Shown here piece by piece: positions 1 through 5,531 of a stretch of DNA of 9,213 nt (its first letter is position 1; each line of letters starts with the position of its first letter). Source of the DNA: Nitrospiraceae bacterium (GTDB lineage Bacteria > Nitrospirota > Thermodesulfovibrionia > Thermodesulfovibrionales > Dissulfurispiraceae); contig PMYY01000201.1 of assembly GCA_003170655.1 (NCBI GenBank), positions 4,825-14,037 on the forward strand. Direction: 5' to 3'. The position numbers and the translations under genes were made by a program. The notes under the pieces were generated by a model, which did not search any database, was not told where the DNA came from, and saw only the letters and a program-made list of their open reading frames with translations.

Positions 1-1233
1 GGATATGTCAACGTCTATTATCTTTCCACGAATGCACAGGGCTGCAACGTCACAGCAAACTACCGTGCTTATAAAAAAGGCGCATTCTTTGCCAATCCTT
101 GCTATACGCAGATCCACCCCACTTGCATTCCGGTTACCGGCGAACATCAGTCCAAGCTGACCCTTATGTCGGAATCACTGAGAAACGACGGCAGGGTGTG
201 GGTGCCGCTTAAAAAAGGTGACAAGCGCAAACCCCACGAAATCCCGGAAAATGAGAGAGACTACTACCTCGAAAGGAAATACCCGAGTTTCGGCAACCTG
301 GCGCCGCGCGATATATCCTCACGTGCAGCCAAAGAGGCTTGCGATGAAGGACGCGGGGTTGGACCGAGCGGATTTGGTGTCTACCTTGATTTTGCCGATG
401 CCATAAAGCGTCTCGGCGAGGACACGATTAGAGCACGCTACGGCAACTTGTTCGAAATGTACGAGAGGATCACCGACGAGGATGGCTATAAACAACCGAT
501 GCGCATCTATCCAGCACTCCACTATGCGATGGGCGGCCTGTGGGTAGACTACAATCTTCAGAGCAATCTTCCGGGTCTCTTTGTACTGGGAGAGGCTAAC
601 TTCTCTGATCACGGAGCCAACCGCCTTGGAGCAAGCGCACTCATGCAGGGTCTTGGAGACGGGTATTTCGTCATTCCTTATACCATTGCTGATTATTTGG
701 CAAGAACGAAGCCGGGCAAGGCGCATCTGGAGAATCCTGAGTTCAAAAAATCAGTGGAAGATGTCGAATGCGTTACAAAAAAGCTGCTTTCCATCAATGG
801 CAGGAAATCGGTGAAGGAATTCCACCGGGAACTCGGCAAGGTCATGTGGGACAATGTCGGCATGGCACGCTCCGAGGAGAGCCTGAAGACGGCGATCAAG
901 CGGATACCTGAGATCCGTGAGGAGTTCTGGAAGAACGTCAGGGTCACCGGCAGCGGGAATGACTTGAACCAGGAACTTGAAAGGGCGGGCAGGGTTGCAG
1001 ATTTCCTTGAATTCGGGGAGCTTCTGGCCCGCGATGCCTTGAATCGCAACGAGTCATGCGGAGGACACTTCCGCGTTGAGTACCAGATGTCTGATGGCGA
1101 GGCAAAACGCGACGACGAGAATTACAGCTACGTTGCAGCATGGGGATTCCAGGGTGTTGATAAGGAGCCTGAGCTACACAAGGAGCCCCTAGTATTTGAA
1201 AATGTACATCTCGGAATAAGGAGTTACAAATAA
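1..1233 (+). CDS. frdA/sdhA: Fumarate reductase/succinate dehydrogenase flavoprotein subunit, 5'-truncated
   Basis: Catalytic FAD subunit that interconverts fumarate and succinate, working with the iron-sulfur subunit and a membrane anchor at the inner face of the cytoplasmic membrane. The frame is open from base 1 and gives 410 visible residues; the family is usually about 640, so roughly the first third (FAD-binding Rossmann part) lies upstream. Visible marks, numbered from base 1: the substrate-site segment QIHPTCIP (H39), SESLRNDGR with the likely catalytic Arg R61, HYAMGGLWVD (H174), GLFVLGEANFSDHG and GANRLGAS (R208) of the FAD/dicarboxylate site. The GLGDGYFVIPYTIADYLA stretch points to the B. 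subtilis/Geobacter/Bacteroidetes type rather than E. coli SdhA or FrdA. An internal ATG at 166 is not the start, because conserved family sequence continues before it. The TAA stop overlaps the next ATG. Sequence alone does not tell which direction the enzyme runs. Confidence 0.95.
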   Translation, partial: GYVNVYYLSTNAQGCNVTANYRAYKKGAFFANPCYTQIHPTCIPVTGEHQSKLTLMSESLRNDGRVWVPLKKGDKRKPHEIPENERDYYLERKYPSFGNLAPRDISSRAAKEACDEGRGVGPSGFGVYLDFADAIKRLGEDTIRARYGNLFEMYERITDEDGYKQPMRIYPALHYAMGGLWVDYNLQSNLPGLFVLGEANFSDHGANRLGASALMQGLGDGYFVIPYTIADYLARTKPGKAHLENPEFKKSVEDVECVTKKLLSINGRKSVKEFHRELGKVMWDNVGMARSEESLKTAIKRIPEIREEFWKNVRVTGSGNDLNQELERAGRVADFLEFGELLARDALNRNESCGGHFRVEYQMSDGEAKRDDENYSYVAAWGFQGVDKEPELHKEPLVFENVHLGIRSYK

Positions 1234-1976
1234 TGGACCTTACACTATTTGTGTGGCGCCAAAAAGGCCCGAAAGATCCCGGAAAATTGCAGGAATACAA
1301 GGCAAAAAACATAAGCCCCGATATGTCTTTTCTTGAGATGCTCGACGAGGTCAACGAAGAACTTGTGATGGAAGGAAAAGAGACTATAGTCTTTGACCAC
1401 GATTGCCGCGAAGGAATATGCGGTACCTGTTCGCAGGTGATCAACGGCATACCCCACGGTGGACAGGAAAGGACCACGGTCTGCCAGTTACACATGAGAA
1501 AGTTCAAGGATGGTGACACGATCTATATTGAACCGTGGAGAGCCAAAGCGTTTCCCATTGTTAAAGACCTCATCGTAGATCGCAGTGCGCTCGACCGCAT
1601 TATTCAGGCTGGTGGATATATGTCGAACCACACCGGCGGTGCTGCCGATGCCAACGCAATACTTATTCCAAAACCGGCTGCCGAGATGGCGATGGATGCA
1701 GCGGAGTGCATCGGGTGTGGGGCCTGTGTTGCAGCCTGCCCCAATGGGTCCGCAATGCTATTCACTGCCGCTAAGGTCACTCAGCTTGCCATGCTGCCTC
1801 AGGGACGAATTGAAGCTGCTCAACGTGTCTGCGTTATGACGGATGCTATGCTCAAAGAGGGTTTTGGAAACTGTACCAACCACTATGAATGCCAGGCAGT
1901 ATGCCCCAAGGGGATCAAGGTCTCGTTCATAGCGAAACTCAACAGGGAGTTCATCAAGGCTCAGCTGCCTTTATAG
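1233..1976 (+). CDS. frdB/sdhB: Fumarate reductase/succinate dehydrogenase iron-sulfur subunit
   Basis: Electron-transfer subunit (247 aa) that relays electrons between the FAD of the flavoprotein and the quinone site of the membrane anchor. The N-terminal ferredoxin fold holds the [2Fe-2S] ligands C58, C63, C66 (DCREGICGTC) and C84. The C-terminal domain has CIGCGACVAACP (C159, C162, C165, C169) and then C214, C220, C224; by the standard SdhB pattern, C159/C162/C165/C224 bind [4Fe-4S] and C169/C214/C220 bind [3Fe-4S]. All ligands are present, so the protein looks functional. The start is supported by AAGGAG at 1218-1223, 9 bases before the ATG, and by the TAATG overlap with the flavoprotein gene, which implies translational coupling. 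No anchor (cytochrome b) gene follows, so a C-A-B order with the anchor gene upstream of the window is inferred. Confidence 0.96.
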   Translation: MDLTLFVWRQKGPKDPGKLQEYKAKNISPDMSFLEMLDEVNEELVMEGKETIVFDHDCREGICGTCSQVINGIPHGGQERTTVCQLHMRKFKDGDTIYIEPWRAKAFPIVKDLIVDRSALDRIIQAGGYMSNHTGGAADANAILIPKPAAEMAMDAAECIGCGACVAACPNGSAMLFTAAKVTQLAMLPQGRIEAAQRVCVMTDAMLKEGFGNCTNHYECQAVCPKGIKVSFIAKLNREFIKAQLPL

Positions 1977-2006
1977 AAGTATCGGCTGGTCGAAGCAAGA
2001 CGGGGT

Positions 2007-2024
2007 CCGTTGATAGTTCAACGG
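2007..2024 (+). promoter_or_regulatory. Small hairpin between frdB and dctA
   Basis: A perfect 7-bp inverted repeat, CCGTTGA and TCAACGG, around a TAGT loop. It sits 30 bases after the frdB stop and 31 bases before the dctA start. The following TATTTCAATA is only mildly T-rich, so it makes a poor intrinsic terminator. It may be an RNA-stability or processing element, or a partial attenuator, that sets different expression of frd and dctA. Function is inference; the repeat itself is plain in the sequence. Confidence 0.5.
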
Positions 2025-2040
2025 TATTTCAATACAACGC

Positions 2041-2058
2041 AAGGAGGGATTCTAGGTG
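2041..2058 (+). promoter_or_regulatory. Ribosome binding site and GTG start of dctA
   Basis: A strong Shine-Dalgarno AAGGAGG (2041-2047) lies 8 bases before GTG 2056. It fixes the start at a GTG codon, giving an N-terminus with a short basic leader (KKKR) before the first membrane helix, as expected for this transporter family. Confidence 0.8.
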
Positions 2059-3417
2059 GGAAAAGCAGATAAACAAGACGGTGTAAAGAAGAAAAGGTTT
2101 TACAGCTCACTCTTGTTTCAAGTTTCGGTTGGTATCATAGTCGGTGTTACGCTGGGATTTGTTAACCCCGATATTGCCAAGCAGTTGAAACCTCTCGGCA
2201 TAGGCTTCATTAAAATGATCAAGATGATGATCGGTCCCATCATCTTCGGCACCATCGTTGTTGGTATAGCCAAGATGGGGGACATGAAGAAAGTCGGCAG
2301 GGTGGGTGTCAAGGCGCTCGTCTATTTCGAACTTGTTACAACCATCGCGCTGATCTTGGGCCTTATCGTAGTCAACATAGTACAACCAGGCGCAGGCCTG
2401 AATGCCGATCCAGCCAAGATGGACATGAAGGGTATCTCAGCGTTCACCACTGGAGCCAAGAGCTTAAGCACGGTCGACTTTCTCATGAACATCATTCCTT
2501 CCTCTGTAGTAGATGCCTTCGCCAAAGGGGAAATTCTGCAGATACTATTCTTTTCATGTCTCTTCGGCGCTGCACTGTCCGCCATGGGTGACAAAGGTAA
2601 AGCGGTGGTTCACATTATCGATGAATTCACCCACGGCATGTTTAAGGGTATCGGTTATATCATGAGGCTGGCCCCGCTCGGCGCAGGCGGTGCAATGGCC
2701 TTTGCCATCGGAAGCTTCGGATCTGCAACGCTCTCAACCCTCGGAATGCTTTTGGCGAGCGTCTACGGGACTGCCATATTTTTTGTAGTATTTGTCCTTG
2801 GGACTATCGCCAAGATTGCTGGTTTCAGCCTTTGGAAGTTGTTTAAGTATATCAAGGAAGAGTTCTTTATCGTTATGGGAACATCATCTTCAGAAACAGT
2901 TCTGCCTCGGATTATGGCCAAGCTCGAGAATGCAGGCATCCAGAAGTCTGTGGTAGGACTCGTTATCCCAACCGGTTATACATTCAATCTTGACGGGACG
3001 AGTATTTACCTGACGATGGCAGCGGTCTTCATTGCCCAGGCGTTTAATATAAATCTTCCTATTTCGGACCAGATCACCATGCTGCTTATCATGCTGCTTA
3101 CATCAAAAGGCGCAGCGGCTGTTGCCGGTGGCGGCTTCATCTGTCTGGCAGCTACGCTCTCTGCGATTAATACTGGAGTGCCGGTAGTAGGTTTGGCGCT
3201 TTTGCTCGGGGTGGACTGGTTTATGGCCACATGCAGGGCGCTGACTAATCTTATGGGCAACTGTGTTGCCGGTGTTGTTGTTGCAAGATGGGAAGATTCT
3301 ATTGATATGGCGCGGTTTCATAAAGTGCTGAATAATGAAACCGTAGTAGAGGCAGAATCGCCTGAACAAGAACTGATCGAGCGTGAAGAAAAGGGGTGGG
3401 CGAAGGAAAAGGCCTGA
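2056..3417 (+). CDS. dctA: C4-dicarboxylate:cation symporter, DctA-like (DAACS family)
   Basis: Inner-membrane secondary transporter (453 aa) of the dicarboxylate/amino acid:cation symporter family, probably taking up succinate, fumarate or malate with H+ or Na+. The family's elevator-core motifs are in order: hydrophobic helices from about residue 17; the serine-rich hairpin-1 tip GTSSSETVLPRI (275-286); the TM7 motif GYTFNLDGTSIY (307-318, NLDGT for the usual NMDGT); the hairpin-2 tip SKGAAAVAGGGFI (350-362); and TM8 GVDWFMATCRALTNLMGN (385-402) with D388, R394 and N398. The charged tail after residue 410 is cytoplasmic. The conserved Arg in TM8 fits acidic substrates. Neighbouring fumarate reductase/succinate dehydrogenase genes favour C4-dicarboxylates over glutamate or aspartate, but relatives of the GltP type cannot be excluded from sequence alone. 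It starts at GTG with a strong RBS, 79 bases after frdB. Confidence 0.88.
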   Translation: MGKADKQDGVKKKRFYSSLLFQVSVGIIVGVTLGFVNPDIAKQLKPLGIGFIKMIKMMIGPIIFGTIVVGIAKMGDMKKVGRVGVKALVYFELVTTIALILGLIVVNIVQPGAGLNADPAKMDMKGISAFTTGAKSLSTVDFLMNIIPSSVVDAFAKGEILQILFFSCLFGAALSAMGDKGKAVVHIIDEFTHGMFKGIGYIMRLAPLGAGGAMAFAIGSFGSATLSTLGMLLASVYGTAIFFVVFVLGTIAKIAGFSLWKLFKYIKEEFFIVMGTSSSETVLPRIMAKLENAGIQKSVVGLVIPTGYTFNLDGTSIYLTMAAVFIAQAFNINLPISDQITMLLIMLLTSKGAAAVAGGGFICLAATLSAINTGVPVVGLALLLGVDWFMATCRALTNLMGNCVAGVVVARWEDSIDMARFHKVLNNETVVEAESPEQELIEREEKGWAKEKA

Positions 3418-3500
3418 AAACCTTGGTGTAATTAACAAGACTTAAGGACCGTTGCCCATTATTAATGATGCATGGTGGCAAAAATGTGCGTGTAGCCGAA

Positions 3501-3515
3501 ACCAGAGGTGCTGGT
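3501..3515. repeat. Inverted repeat, 5-bp arms
   Basis: ACCAG and CTGGT around a 5-base AGGTG loop. Short, and the first of the series in this gap; on its own it could be chance. Confidence 0.4.
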
Positions 3516-3564
3516 ACGTTAGGGAATCACTCACTATTCTTAGAAAACGCTGAGGTGACGTCCT

Positions 3565-3585
3565 CTCGTAGTCAGAGACTACGAG
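3565..3585. repeat. Perfect hairpin, 9-bp stem and 3-base loop
   Basis: Arms CTCGTAGTC and GACTACGAG are perfect reverse complements around an AGA loop. There is no T-tract after it on the + strand, so it is not a canonical terminator. Compact perfect stem-loops of this kind are typical of REP-like palindromic units; whether it recurs in the genome cannot be seen here. Confidence 0.75.
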
Positions 3586-3613
3586 CATCCCAGTGGTTTG
3601 GAATGACTGGTTT

Positions 3614-3646
3614 TTGCTGGCTGAATTTTTATCAAAATGCCAGCAA
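3614..3646. repeat. Two-part hairpin, 8-bp stem plus 5-bp inner stem
   Basis: Outer arms TTGCTGGC (3614-3621) and GCCAGCAA (3639-3646) enclose inner arms ATTTT (3625-3629) and AAAAT (3634-3638) with a TATC loop; a TGA bulge lies on the left side. This is the longest base-paired element of the gap (13 pairs). Confidence 0.75.
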
Positions 3647-3671
3647 TACTGTCGTATACAATTACGTGCAG

Positions 3672-3686
3672 GCGGCGCCGCGCCGC
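3672..3686. repeat. GC-only palindrome
   Basis: A 10-base perfect palindrome GCGGCGCCGC (3672-3681) is followed by another GCCGC (3682-3686), so GCGGC can pair with either downstream GCCGC copy. This pure-GC patch contrasts with its AT-rich surroundings and could form a very stable stem. Confidence 0.6.
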
Positions 3687-3691
3687 AAACT

Positions 3692-3713
3692 ATATGCAGG
3701 TAGTACTGCATAT
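3692..3713. repeat. Perfect hairpin, 8-bp stem
   Basis: ATATGCAG (3692-3699) and CTGCATAT (3706-3713) with a 6-base GTAGTA loop. It lies only 5 bases after the GC palindrome, so the two would stack as adjacent stem-loops in an RNA. Confidence 0.7.
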
Positions 3714-3725
3714 GAGAGAGGTCTG

Positions 3726-3806
3726 GTTCTTTATACCTTACCTGGTTTTACGCATGCCGCAGGTTATATTCCGGCATGCAACCCGTACCATGTTTTATCA
3801 AAGAAC
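3726..3806. repeat. Nested inverted repeat: outer 7-bp helix around an 8-bp hairpin
   Basis: The inner hairpin has arms GCATGCCG (3752-3759) and CGGCATGC (3772-3779) with a 12-base loop. It is enclosed by a longer-range pair, GTTCTTT (3726-3732) with AAAGAAC (3800-3806). Two tiers of pairing suggest a folded RNA domain rather than a DNA operator. The pairing is read directly from sequence; its formation is inferred. Confidence 0.55.
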
Positions 3807-3875
3807 TGGTTTTACTATATACACGATTTGACGATTGCGGTTAGAGAAATCCGAAGATGGTCGGCTTTCATCTCG

Positions 3876-3888
3876 GGGTCGTAGACCC
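3876..3888. repeat. Inverted repeat just upstream of the malic enzyme gene
   Basis: GGGTC and GACCC around a GTA loop, about 43 bases before the start codon. It could be an operator half-site pair or a leader hairpin. Confidence 0.4.
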
Positions 3889-3909
3889 AGAAGGATTCCT
3901 GCCGCTAGT

Positions 3910-3934
3910 CCTAAAGTTAGGAGGAAACACAATG
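3910..3934 (+). promoter_or_regulatory. Malic enzyme ribosome binding site, overlapped by a short inverted repeat
   Basis: AGGAGG at 3919-3924 stands 7 bases before ATG 3932 and decides this start over the in-frame ATG at 3857, which has no RBS and would add 25 residues unlike the family. CCTAA (3910-3914) can pair with TTAGG (3917-3921), partly covering the Shine-Dalgarno; the loop is tight, so a 3-4 bp stem is more realistic. Confidence 0.7.
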
Positions 3935-5251
3935 GCACTTTACACGAAAGAAGAAGCCCTGACGTATCACAGCACATTTCCTCAGGGAAAGTGCACAGTA
4001 ATACCGACCAAACCGTACTTCACACAGAAGCACCTGACAATGGCTTATTCACCCGGCGTGGCGGAAGCCTGCCGTGCGATCGCTGCGAATCCTGAAGATG
4101 TTTTCAAGTACACCAACAAGGGCAATCTTGTTGCAGTCGTATCGAATGGCACAGCTATCCTCGGTCTCGGCAACCTAGGCCCCGCAGCAGCCAAGCCTGT
4201 CATGGAAGGCAAGGGCTTGCTGTTTAAAATATTCGCCGACATCGATGTTTATGACCTCAGCCTCGACTGCAAAGACCCGGACAAGCTCATCGAGATCGTG
4301 CAAGCCCTCGAGCCGACCTTCGGCGGTATCAACCTCGAAGATATAAAAGCCCCTGAATGTTTCAAGATTGAAGAGACCTGTAAAAAGACTATGAACATCC
4401 CGGTCTTCCACGATGACCAGCACGGCACCGCAATCATATCCGGCGCAGGACTGCTCAATGCCCTGGAAATATCGGGCAAGAAGGCAGCAGACATGCGAGT
4501 TGTCGTGTCCGGCGCCGGCGCCGCCGGTATCGCCTGCTGCAAGTTTTATGTTTCTTTGGGTATCCCGCTCGAAAACATTGCGATGTTTGACTCAAAGGGT
4601 CATATACACGCGGGTCGCACGGATCTCAACGAACAGAAACGCGATTTCGCAACTAAGAAGAAATATGGTTCTCTGGCTGATGCATTTAAGGGCTGCGACA
4701 TGTTTCTTGGGCTTTCACAGCCCAATATCGTAAATGCCGACATGGTCAAGAGCATGGGCAAAAATCCGATCATGTTTGCAATGGCCAATCCTGATCCAGA
4801 AATCACATACGCCGACGCAAAGGCAGCCCGTCCAGATCTCATGATGGGCACAGGCCGTTCGGATTTTCCAAACCAGGTTAACAATGTTTCCGGGTTCCCG
4901 TACATTTTCCGCGGCGCATTGGATTGCGGCTCAGTTCAAATAACCGAGGGCATGAAGAAGGCCGCGTCAAAGGCCATCGCCGACTTGGCAAAGCTGCCCG
5001 TACCACAGGAGATCTGCGATGCTTACGGCGTGAAGTCATTGAGCTTCGGTCCTGACTACATTCTGCCGAAGGCTCTTGATGCAAGATTGATGGAAGTCGA
5101 ACCTGTTGCCGTAGCCAGGGCCGCTATGGAAGAGGGCACTGCAACAAAGAAACTCGATCTCGCACAGTACGCTAAGAACCTAAAGAAGAGGCTTGCGGAT
5201 TCCAGGGCGCAGATGAACGAGTTTATCAAGGCATATAATTTCAACTTATAG
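3932..5251 (+). CDS. mae: Malic enzyme (NAD(P)-dependent, short form)
   Basis: Cytoplasmic oxidative decarboxylation of malate to pyruvate and CO2 with reduction of NAD(P)+. The 439-aa protein has the family marks in order: TMAYSPGVAEAC (catalytic Tyr Y39), EGKGLLFK (Lys K94, general base), NLEDIKAP (metal ligands E136/D137), FHDDQHGTA (D161/D162), the Rossmann loop GAGAAGIA (194-201), MFDSKGHI with D220 at the cofactor position, GLSQPN (260-265) and MANPDPE (284-290). It stops short of the phosphotransacetylase-like C-terminal domain that makes MaeB enzymes about 760 aa, so it belongs to the short prokaryotic form. D220 hints at NAD use, but cofactor choice is not certain. Its place after dctA and frdAB suggests it supplies pyruvate from imported C4-acids; it has its own leader and probably its own transcript. 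Confidence 0.93.
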   Translation: MALYTKEEALTYHSTFPQGKCTVIPTKPYFTQKHLTMAYSPGVAEACRAIAANPEDVFKYTNKGNLVAVVSNGTAILGLGNLGPAAAKPVMEGKGLLFKIFADIDVYDLSLDCKDPDKLIEIVQALEPTFGGINLEDIKAPECFKIEETCKKTMNIPVFHDDQHGTAIISGAGLLNALEISGKKAADMRVVVSGAGAAGIACCKFYVSLGIPLENIAMFDSKGHIHAGRTDLNEQKRDFATKKKYGSLADAFKGCDMFLGLSQPNIVNADMVKSMGKNPIMFAMANPDPEITYADAKAARPDLMMGTGRSDFPNQVNNVSGFPYIFRGALDCGSVQITEGMKKAASKAIADLAKLPVPQEICDAYGVKSLSFGPDYILPKALDARLMEVEPVAVARAAMEEGTATKKLDLAQYAKNLKKRLADSRAQMNEFIKAYNFNL

Positions 5252-5270
5252 GAAGTGTTTTAGATTGATG

Positions 5271-5316
5271 TCAACTCCTCTGGGCTTGAAATGAGCACGG
5301 GGGAGTTGATTTGTAT
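5271..5316 (+). terminator. Probable terminator after the malic enzyme gene
   Basis: A 10-bp stem (TCAACTCCTC with GGGGAGTTGA, one G-T pair) at 5271-5280 and 5300-5309, with further inner pairing GCTT/GAGC across the loop, followed by TTTGTA. It lies 20 bases after the stop codon. The T-tract is short, so termination may be partial. Confidence 0.55.
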
Positions 5317-5360
5317 CCTTGGTCTCTATTTCTGTACGATTTCTTCTTTATTATCGAAAA

Positions 5361-5486
5361 ATGGAAAAGGAGAATTCTCTGTTAGAACACAGAAACAACA
5401 AATATTGCGGCGCGATCTGCTCATCCGGCCCGGCGAGTGTTGCCGATAACCTCAGAGACATAGAGGGTGAGTTCAAGCTGTGATGA
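5361..5486 (+). other. 40-codon ORF ending in tandem TGA TGA, in frame with the next gene
   Basis: ATG 5361 opens a 40-residue frame that ends at TGA 5481 and a second TGA 5484. The same frame then stays open through 15 codons into the ATG of the 290-aa gene at 5532. The short product is polar and protein-like, with YCGAICSSGPA carrying two cysteines, but it has no RBS. It could be the N-terminus of a broken gene, a leader peptide, a recoded UGA site, or just chance. The palindrome GAGAATTCTC (5370-5379) lies inside. The rest of the 5252-5531 gap, beyond the terminator hairpin, shows nothing else I can name. Confidence 0.25.
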
Positions 5487-5531
5487 AAGAGGTCTGAAAT
5501 ACAAGAAGTCATCCGTTTAATCGAGGGCACT

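Larger units (their letters stand above)
3418..3931. other. 514-base gene-free stretch rich in inverted repeats
   Basis: No convincing gene lies between dctA and the malic enzyme gene: the longest open frame (3465-3884, 139 codons) has no RBS, a low-complexity unconserved-looking product, and runs straight through perfect hairpins. The stretch instead holds a run of short inverted repeats at 3501-3515, 3565-3585, 3614-3646, 3672-3686, 3692-3713, 3752-3779 and 3876-3888, and repeated CTGGTTTT words. No tRNA, known riboswitch core or clear sigma70 promoter was recognised. It could be a structured leader of the malic enzyme mRNA, a small RNA gene, or a decayed palindromic/MITE-like insertion. 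Confidence 0.6.

Noticed and set aside
166..168. ATG 166 as the start of the flavoprotein gene
   Set aside because: Conserved family sequence (QIHPTCIP and before) is in frame upstream to base 1; the gene is cut by the window edge.
3465..3884. 139-codon open frame on + in the dctA-malic enzyme gap
   Set aside because: No RBS, translated product looks unlike a real protein, and the frame runs through several perfect hairpins; the antisense frame over the same bases is equally open.
3857..3931. Upstream ATG at 3857 as the malic enzyme start
   Set aside because: No RBS there, and the added 25 residues do not look like the family; AGGAGG before ATG 3932 is decisive.
3418..3931. CRISPR array or tRNA in the repeat-rich gap
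   Set aside because: The inverted repeats differ from each other and there is no regular repeat-spacer period; no T-arm or cloverleaf pattern was found.
5481..5486. Selenocysteine insertion at the TGA pair
   Set aside because: No convincing SECIS-like hairpin just downstream, and TGA serves as an ordinary stop in three neighbouring genes; kept only as an open question in the findings.
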